A stretch of 64,000 nt of DNA, from positions 8,687,694 through 8,751,693 of the forward strand of contig NC_079369.1 of NCBI RefSeq assembly GCF_021018895.1, given 5' to 3'. The stretch comes from Seriola aureovittata. Taxonomy: Eukaryota > Chordata > Actinopteri > Carangiformes > Carangidae. Under the pieces are notes generated by a model that ran no database searches, was not told where the DNA came from, and was given only the letters and a program-made list of their open reading frames with translations. Positions 33,474 through 64,000 of this stretch are shown here, piece by piece. The translations under genes were made by a program, and so were the position numbers. The first letter of the stretch is position 1; each line of letters begins with the position of its first letter.

Positions 33474-36232
33474 ATGGGAGGGATCAAACAGGAGCAGAGT
33501 GATGCATCGCAGCAGCCCAGAGCCTCGCATTCAGCGGATCAGCCACAAGAGGAGGTGAGTACTGCTACGTCCGATCACGGTAAACAGGGTTTGTAAATTG
33601 CTTTAAATTTGCCTCCTTATTTGCATATAAGGTTGTCCTGTTTTGAATTCCATTGAGCATTTTGTTTAAGGACTTTTACTATACAGTTCACTATATGCTC
33701 ACTTGCCATTGTTTGGTAAACTTAAAGTAATTCACACTATTACAACAGACCTGGAGTAAATCTTACTTTCATATAGGTTATAAATTTACAGAAGGCGACA
33801 AAATATCTGGATTTTAGTTAACTCTTTGAAAAAACATGCAATGTTGACTGGATGGGTGGAGGTTCACTAAGCTTACATACTCTCTCTGCATGACAACTTC
33901 CAGTCAATGAATAAGATGAACTAATGGCAAAAAGAGGAAATATCTCTTAATATAACGCAATACAATTCAACAGCACTACAAACTATAGCCTCCTAAATGA
34001 CAATAACAGAAATAACACTGTTTGTATTAGTTTATGTAGTGGAGCTGAAACAATTAATAAATTAATTAATTAGTCAGTCAACATGAAGTTAAACCATTTT
34101 GAGAACTGATTGATTAATTGTCTTTTTTTTTTTAAGTAAAGATGCCAAAAATTCTGGTTCCAGCCACTTAAATATGAATATTTTCAAATTTTCCTAGTGT
34201 TTATAATGGTTTATGATTATCTTTGGATTGTAGAGTTTTGGTTGGACTCTTCAGTGTGATTTCCTGATATTTTACTGACCAAACAGTGCTGTTTCCCTTC
34301 TGTGCAGCCTAAAAAGAGAGGTTGGCCAAAAGGAAAGAAAAGAAAGAAGGTGCTACCAAATGGTCCCAAGGCACCAGTAACAGGATATGTCCGCTTTCTG
34401 AATGAACGGCGGGAACATATGCGGGCCCGATATCCTGACTTACCTTTTCCAGAAATCACTAAGAGACTCGGAGCCGAGTGGACAAGATTAGCCCCAAATG
34501 ACAAACAGGTAACTTTTCAAATTTTCCACATTTACAAAGGGCTATATTCAGTGTCATGGGTATTCAATTTTGCTTTATTACTGGGCCTGTTTGACAGATA
34601 TTCACAATGACACATGGAAATCTAGTCAAGAATATAAACACAGGTGTTATTGTGTTATTGCTGTATTTGAGTTTTGCCACTAGGAGAATCATTATTTGTC
34701 TTGTTCACATTCATAAAGATTTTGTTCAGAGGTGTTCTTTCCACTTTGATGGTTGTGAAATCCGCGTGCTTTCAAAAATATTTTTATGATAAAATGAACA
34801 TGATTATTTCTCTAAAAGAAGGTTTCAAATCTTTAAGCAAGATTGATTTTTCCCCCTCAATAAAATAACAACATTATTTGTGTACTGACAGCGCTATCTG
34901 GACGAGGCGGAGCGGGAGAAGATGCAATATGCCCAGGAGCTGAAGGAATATCAGCAGACTGAGGCCTATCAGATCACCAGCGCTAAGATACAGGACAAAA
35001 GGATCAAGAAAGGTGATTGGTTTCTACTCGTGTAATGTTAATGCCTCTAAAATAACCACCACATCACCAGGACAAAGGGCAAGATGCTGTAAATTTCTTA
35101 TTCCATTAGTTTGTTCCATCTGAGCTGTACTGGACATAAATTTTTCTCTTTCAGAAGACACTCCATCTGTCATCATCAGTACTAGTTCAGGGTCCTCTTT
35201 AACAAAGGTACACGTCTACATCTTCCTCACTGTATATTCTGCAATGTCATGATTATATAGAATGCACACAGCTAAGTTGTCCATTTGCTGATTTTGTCCC
35301 TTCAGGCCTCTGACCTCTCAAGCAGATTCGACATCCCTATCTTCACAGAGGAGTTTCTTGATCAGAACAAAGGTAACCAAGGAACTGAAAATGGAAAATA
35401 ATCATTCTGACTTGAAGCACAAAGCTGTGTGTTCAGCATGGCCATTGTGCCATTACCTTGTTGGCTAAAAGGACATTAACTCTGTAGGTGTTATGTTCTA
35501 TCTAAGATAAAGCATCTAGGTCATAATCTTATACTCTCATCAAATGTTTTTTATACTTTACTCTTTGTTGTTTCAGCTCGTGAGGCTGAGTTGCGACGGC
35601 TTCGTAAGGCCAACATTGAGTTTGAGGAGCAGAATGCGGTGTTGCAGCGGCACATTAAGGACATGTACAATGCTAAAGAGCGCCTGGAGGCTGAACTGGG
35701 GCAGGATGAGAAGCGCACCCAGGCTCTTCAGCAGCACTTGTTGGCCATTAAACACACGCTGGTCAACAGTCTCTCATCAGTCCCCCTGCCAGGTCAGCAG
35801 TCAGGTGACTGAATTTAGTCAGAGGGAAGACACATGGAGAGTAATAATCCTAAATGATATCTCCTAGTATGATGTTATATTTTCATGCTGAGTTCATTTA
35901 ATTTAATTTCTCATTATAAATGCACTGATAATGTTAACCTTCTTAATGACTAGTTTATTAGATTTTTAAATATCTATAATACAAACTGAATCATCTTAGG
36001 AACTGCTATATCAGAGCTCAAATTTCATTATTTAAAAAAAAAAAAAAAATCAATCAATGACAGGTAAATTTGACTCTACTGTTTTTCTTTTACAGGTACA
36101 GGTGAGACAGCCTCTCTTGGGAACCTGGACTCATACCTGAGTCGTCTCAGTGGAGTGCTGGAGGGAAACCCCCACAAGCACCGTGCTCTGCTCACCCAGC
36201 TTTGTGAGGTTCTCTCTCATTTTGACAGGTAA
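33474..36232 (+). CDS. hmg20b: HMG20B / BRAF35 homologue, 7 coding exons, 291 aa
   Basis: Nuclear HMG-box subunit of the LSD1-CoREST-HDAC corepressor. Coding exons are 33474-33554, 34308-34508, 34892-35012, 35155-35207, 35306-35372, 35577-35792 and 36096-36232. Phases join throughout. [20 protein letters not shown] (28-47) is a basic nuclear-localisation segment. The HMG box is about 48-117 ([15 protein letters not shown] ... [10 protein letters not shown]). [20 protein letters not shown] precedes a coiled coil at about 170-240. [14 protein letters not shown] and the PGTGET segment fit HMG20B better than HMG20A. IKQE (residues 4-7) and IKKE are sumoylation-consensus sites; the first has a human counterpart (VKQE). 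The protein ends EVLSHFDR, like HMG20A. The stop lies inside a donor-like AG|GTAACT, so an alternative C-terminus is possible. Confidence 0.92.
34042..34250 (-). repeat. Dispersed 'GTTTCAGCTCTA'-type repeat, copy 2 (hmg20b intron 1)
   Basis: On the reverse strand this carries the family tail (here 'gtagtggagctgaaacaatt' on the plus strand) followed by the AT-rich 'attaattaattag' segment. It is the same family as 2809-3097, 38748-39072 and 61258-61470. The right boundary is uncertain. Confidence 0.5.
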
Positions 36233-38747
36233 CTGAAACCTTTTCAACACATATATCATATGTATGTCACAGCCGACTAAACATGCATTTAAACCTGTGT
36301 TTGACCACTGATACCATCTACTGATCACGGGTACGGGACTACCACCTACACATCAGGTAGTTCTGAACACATCAGTCTAAAAACACAGTGTTATCTGGAT
36401 CATACCAGATATCAGATAGGTGTGTCTATTAAATTGGCATGTGAGTGTTGATTTATTTAATCACTGTATGTATGTGTCATAGCAACTCTTTCCTTGAACT
36501 GGAGAATCAGTATATTTACTGAAGACTTAAAACTTAAAGATCTTATGGCATGGATTTATACAGTCACTAGAGTAATATGCACTTAAGAAAATGACTGGCA
36601 TTTATGAATAATCAAGGGATGTATTTGAAATGATTTACAGACTATAATGTTACTTTAAGCCATTTTCTCAGTCATACATGGCCATTAAAGGAAACAGACA
36701 ATATAACAGCTGAATAACAACGTTAGATGACACATGGTGTAACGTGTTGTTACCATAACAGCAGCGGTGCATAAATTACTTGTTCCACCTGTTAATAATC
36801 CTATTATTTAATTCTTGGGAGATAAAAAGTACAAAACGTTTCTGTCTTGCTGGCATTGCACCTAAAAACAAAGCACTCCAAGATGCCTGTGTATAGCTGT
36901 TTTAGCTCTTATGTACTGCTGTGACAAGCCACCTGAACCTCTGCAGGTTTTGCAGCTGTAGCTTGCATGCTTTGACCAGGTGCAGCCATCTTTGTGATGC
37001 ACCCATTATTGTAATCAATGGCATCGGCTACATGGATGCCTCACCGCAGCCCTAACCGACTGTCATTTAATATTTTTCTTTTTATGTTCATCGAGAGCCA
37101 CTCATCAAAAAAACTCCACAGTCAAGACTGCACTTTCTTGGGCCTTTGTAGGCATATAATCTCAGTGGCATTAAACATGCAGAGTAGTATGATAGGTCCA
37201 AGGGGAAATTACATGGGATATTGAGGGAAAAGATGAGTTGCTCAGCTCTAGAGTGTGTTTAGTTGAAATTTTTTATAATCGGCTGAGTGTGTAAGCAGCC
37301 CTTCTGGAGAACATTAACAATTGGCCTCAAGGGAATCTGAATTTGAGAAAGCTGTTTTAAAATGTTTTATCATCATTAAAAGTGGTTGCGATTCAGTGTA
37401 GTGTACAGTTCCCACAAATCAGTTTTTTTCGTCTGTCAAATTGTTAAAACTTAAGAAATCACTTTGACTTTACCATCATGTTAAAGTATGCTTTCAGTCA
37501 ATTTATTATCGGCTCCAATATATTTATTTTCTATTGTAATCTTTGCAGTTAAAACCAGTAAGCAAAGATAACCCCAAAAGAAAAGAGGCAACAAGAAGAT
37601 ATGAGTAGCACAACATTATTGGGACTATATCAGACATGATTATCCTTGTTGTATTCCTCAACTTTCAAATCTGAATATCATGTTTTCTCTGTCTGCATGC
37701 TGTAATTCCTTGTCAGTGAGAAGTTATGAGGAGACTCCATTGAGAAACCCTTTCATTCCTGCATCACGACGGGCTCAGTGGTATTAGGTGAAGTCAGTGC
37801 CATTCAACAACACATGTGGATATCTCAAGGATAGTAAAGGCAAGGGTACAAGCACTTCAAAACACCACACACAGACAATGTCTACATGCCTCTTCTTTAT
37901 GAATATATTTATTCTGTGGAATATGTGTGTTCACGCACAGGATTTTTTGTTAATGTAAATCTGTGTGGCAGTGTTGAGGGTTTTTACAGTTGAGGAATTT
38001 CATTAAGTGTAATGTAATTTTAACTTCTCAACTGCCGTAAGTAAATTTGGATTGACCGTAATTCTGTTGTATAGCTTTGTATCAGCAGTTACCTACAGGC
38101 CCATGACCTGTCCAATAAGATAAGCCGAACAACCAGTTTACATTGAATGCCATTTGGCCTGCGGCGGTTGGAAAATGTGTACGTAGTGTTATTTAGACTG
38201 CATGGAAAAAAAAACTGGAAAGGATGAAAATAAAATGTAAGGGTATACATGTTTGAATTTATATTGATAATGGCAGGTTGTGGGATTGATAAGCAGTTTC
38301 ACATATTGTCAGAAAATTATATATTTGTGTACATTTGTATTTTTTGAAATGTTCATTAAACCATACTTAAAATGTCTCCAACAAAACATGAATGTATGCA
38401 GTTTTGCAATTTTTAAAATTGCCATGAGGTATGCCTTATTATTTAATACCAACTTATCAAATTTGCATGTTTAGATACCAACTAACTCTGAAGTTGTAAG
38501 GGAAGTTGTGTGTCAGCAGGGGGAGCTGTTGGCCTGCACAGGAGGAAGTAGTTAATGATTTGAATCTTAGACTAGAGTTTAAGGGTATATCACTGTGTTT
38601 GTTTGTGGTGTAGATTTTGCCTGTGGTAACTCAGTCAGACCAAGGCTCAAAGTTTAATAGCTCATGACAAATTACATATTTTTCTTTTTCTGTACTCTGT
38701 AATCTTAGGCACCAACAGTCAAGTTATCACTTAACTAAATCTCCTCA
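36233..38747. other. hmg20b 3' region and intergenic
   Basis: No further exon was recognised. Possible poly(A) signals after hmg20b are ATTAAA at 36428-36433 and 36684-36689, and AATAAA at 38229-38234. None is clearly favoured. The remainder is AT-rich and shows no gene. Confidence 0.45.
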
Positions 38748-39072
38748 CAGCTCCAACTAAAGATTATTTTCATTCTAAATTAATCTACCAATTCATTTCT
38801 CCTTGATTAATCATTTGGTTTATAAAATATCAGGAAACGGTGAGAAACGCCTGCTACAATTTCCTAGAGCACAAGGTGACCTAATCAAATGGTTTGGTTG
38901 ACCATCAGTCTGAAACCCAAAGATATTCAATATACTGTAATGTCAAACAAGAATGGCAAACCTTCACATTTTAGAACCTGTAACCACAAAATGTGACATT
39001 TTGCCTGAAAAATTACTAAATTAATAGATTTTCTGTTGATCGACTAAACAACTAATTGTTTCAATTCTACCT
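38748..39072 (+). repeat. Dispersed 'GTTTCAGCTCTA'-type repeat, copy 3
   Basis: This is the most complete copy in the window. It runs from 'ctccaactaaagattatttt' through 'aaacccaaagatattcaata' and 'aaaaattactaaattaatag' to 'aactaattgtttcaattcta'. The ordered words match what I recall of a frequent teleost repeat. Confidence 0.65.
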
Positions 39073-39469
39073 ACATATATACATGTATGTCTGTGCATGT
39101 GCGTGTATATATACTAGTTTTCCAGTTGAATTTGTGCGTACGAGAGCCACAGTATACGGGAATCCATACGTTGCTTCCTCATAACCGAAACTCTTGCTCT
39201 AGGTGTATGTGAAGATGAATGTCCATTAACTGACTCACAGTGTTTATATCCTGGTCAGCTTTCCTCTGGAGTTGTAGTGTTTCCTAAAAAGTAGGACTGG
39301 GTAATATCGTCCAGATCAGTTATCACAATATTTTACACTGGACACCTTCATGTTGATAATCTGAAATTATTTGATGGTATCAGTTGAGCATTTCCTAAGA
39401 ATAAATTTGAGAAACATGTTGAAAATACAGAGGGAGAGTGTTTCAGCATCTCCACTCCCACCGCCCCCA

Positions 39470-39867
39470 CCCATACACACCGCCGCCGCCACCGCCCTGA
39501 CGTCACTGCCAGGAGCTGTCCACGCAGCGGTGGTGCTGAAGCTGAACAAGATGGCTGTGTGTTGGGGAGCGAGGAGCTGAGAGAGAAGGTGTAAGGGTGG
39601 GGGGGAGAGGGTCTCAAATTTAGACAGACACGCCATAAAAAAAAAAAAAAGACAGAGAGATTTGCGACTCTGACGCTCACCCTCAAAGTGTGAAGACTTC
39701 TTTTTGACCAGCCTAACGAGTCGTGCCAGGCCCCGTGTCTGCGACCGACGGCAGGCTTCTCCATCTCCAGCCCAGCGAGTCTCTCCCGGGCTGACTACTG
39801 CACAGATTAGCTCCGATAAGAAAGCTGGTGAAGAAGCTGGACCCCATACTAAAGGCTCATATAAGAA
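39470..39867 (+). promoter_or_regulatory. unc13a: unc13a promoter and 5' UTR
   Basis: A GC-rich block starts here ('ccgccgccgccaccgccc') and includes a perfect CRE (TGACGTCA, 39498-39505), an expanded RE1-like site (39512-39540) and a YY1-type AAGATGGCTG (39549-39558). No TATA box precedes them. If transcription begins upstream of 39551, the leader contains a short upstream open frame at 39551-39580 (MAVCWGARS then stop). A run of about 14 A at 39638-39651 interrupts the leader. The unc13a ATG follows at 39868 with G at -3. Confidence 0.6.
39512..39540 (-). promoter_or_regulatory. RE1/NRSE-like REST site with expanded spacing
   Basis: On the minus strand the left half-site TTCAGCACC is perfect. 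After a 10-nt spacer comes GGACAGCTCC, which differs at one position from the consensus right half GGACAGCGCC. The canonical RE1 has a 2-nt spacer. An extra 8 nt gives about 19 nt between half-site centres, inside the expanded 16-19 nt class known for REST. It lies 328 bp upstream of the unc13a start codon, a neuron-specific gene. Binding is an inference. Confidence 0.7.
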
Positions 39868-63999
<24,132 letters not shown>

Positions 64000-64000
64000 C

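Overview
The window is vertebrate nuclear DNA, almost certainly from a ray-finned (teleost) fish. It has short GT-AG introns, TG microsatellites, a Tc1/mariner element, hAT-like and fold-back DNA elements, a tRNA-derived SINE and decayed LINEs. Its three protein-coding genes are vertebrate-specific in sequence, and all lie on the + strand. No bacterial operon, CRISPR array or viral gene was seen. The species cannot be named from the sequence alone.

Layout: (1) 1-22740 has no gene I can recognise. It holds dispersed teleost repeats, a decayed Tc1-like transposon (3434-4737), a SINE (11738-11990), two LINE remnants in opposite orientation (about 12530-14560) and a 500-bp hAT element with a BED-finger fragment (16062-16561). 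(2) 22790-30360 is a complete eef2 gene of 13 coding exons encoding 858 aa. It has a TATA/CRE/TOP promoter, and a box C/D snoRNA matching SNORD37 lies in intron 6. (3) 32990-36232 is hmg20b, with 7 coding exons and 291 aa. It encodes the HMG-box subunit of the LSD1-CoREST corepressor. (4) 39470-63927 is the 5' part of unc13a (Munc13-1): 24 coding exons, residues 1-1091. It covers the C2A, acidic/polyQ linker, calmodulin-binding, C1 and C2B regions and the start of MUN. The gene runs off the right edge.

The exon joins of all three genes were checked for phase by hand, and every junction keeps frame. The genes do not form one pathway: eef2 is the ribosomal translocase, hmg20b a chromatin repressor subunit, and unc13a the synaptic-vesicle priming factor. 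One possible link is that hmg20b encodes a partner of the REST/CoREST machinery, and the unc13a promoter contains a REST-type (RE1) site with expanded half-site spacing.

The most notable observations are a 6-nt microexon in unc13a with a UGC-bearing acceptor, the RE1-like site, a (TG)n tract 9 nt into the intron after the calmodulin-binding exon, and a 16-residue polyglutamine tract. Others are the SNORD37 guide match to 28S rRNA, and a 140-bp palindromic insertion with 15-bp target duplications whose loop carries hammerhead-ribozyme-like boxes. Repeat families were named from memory of common teleost repeats and should be checked against a repeat library.
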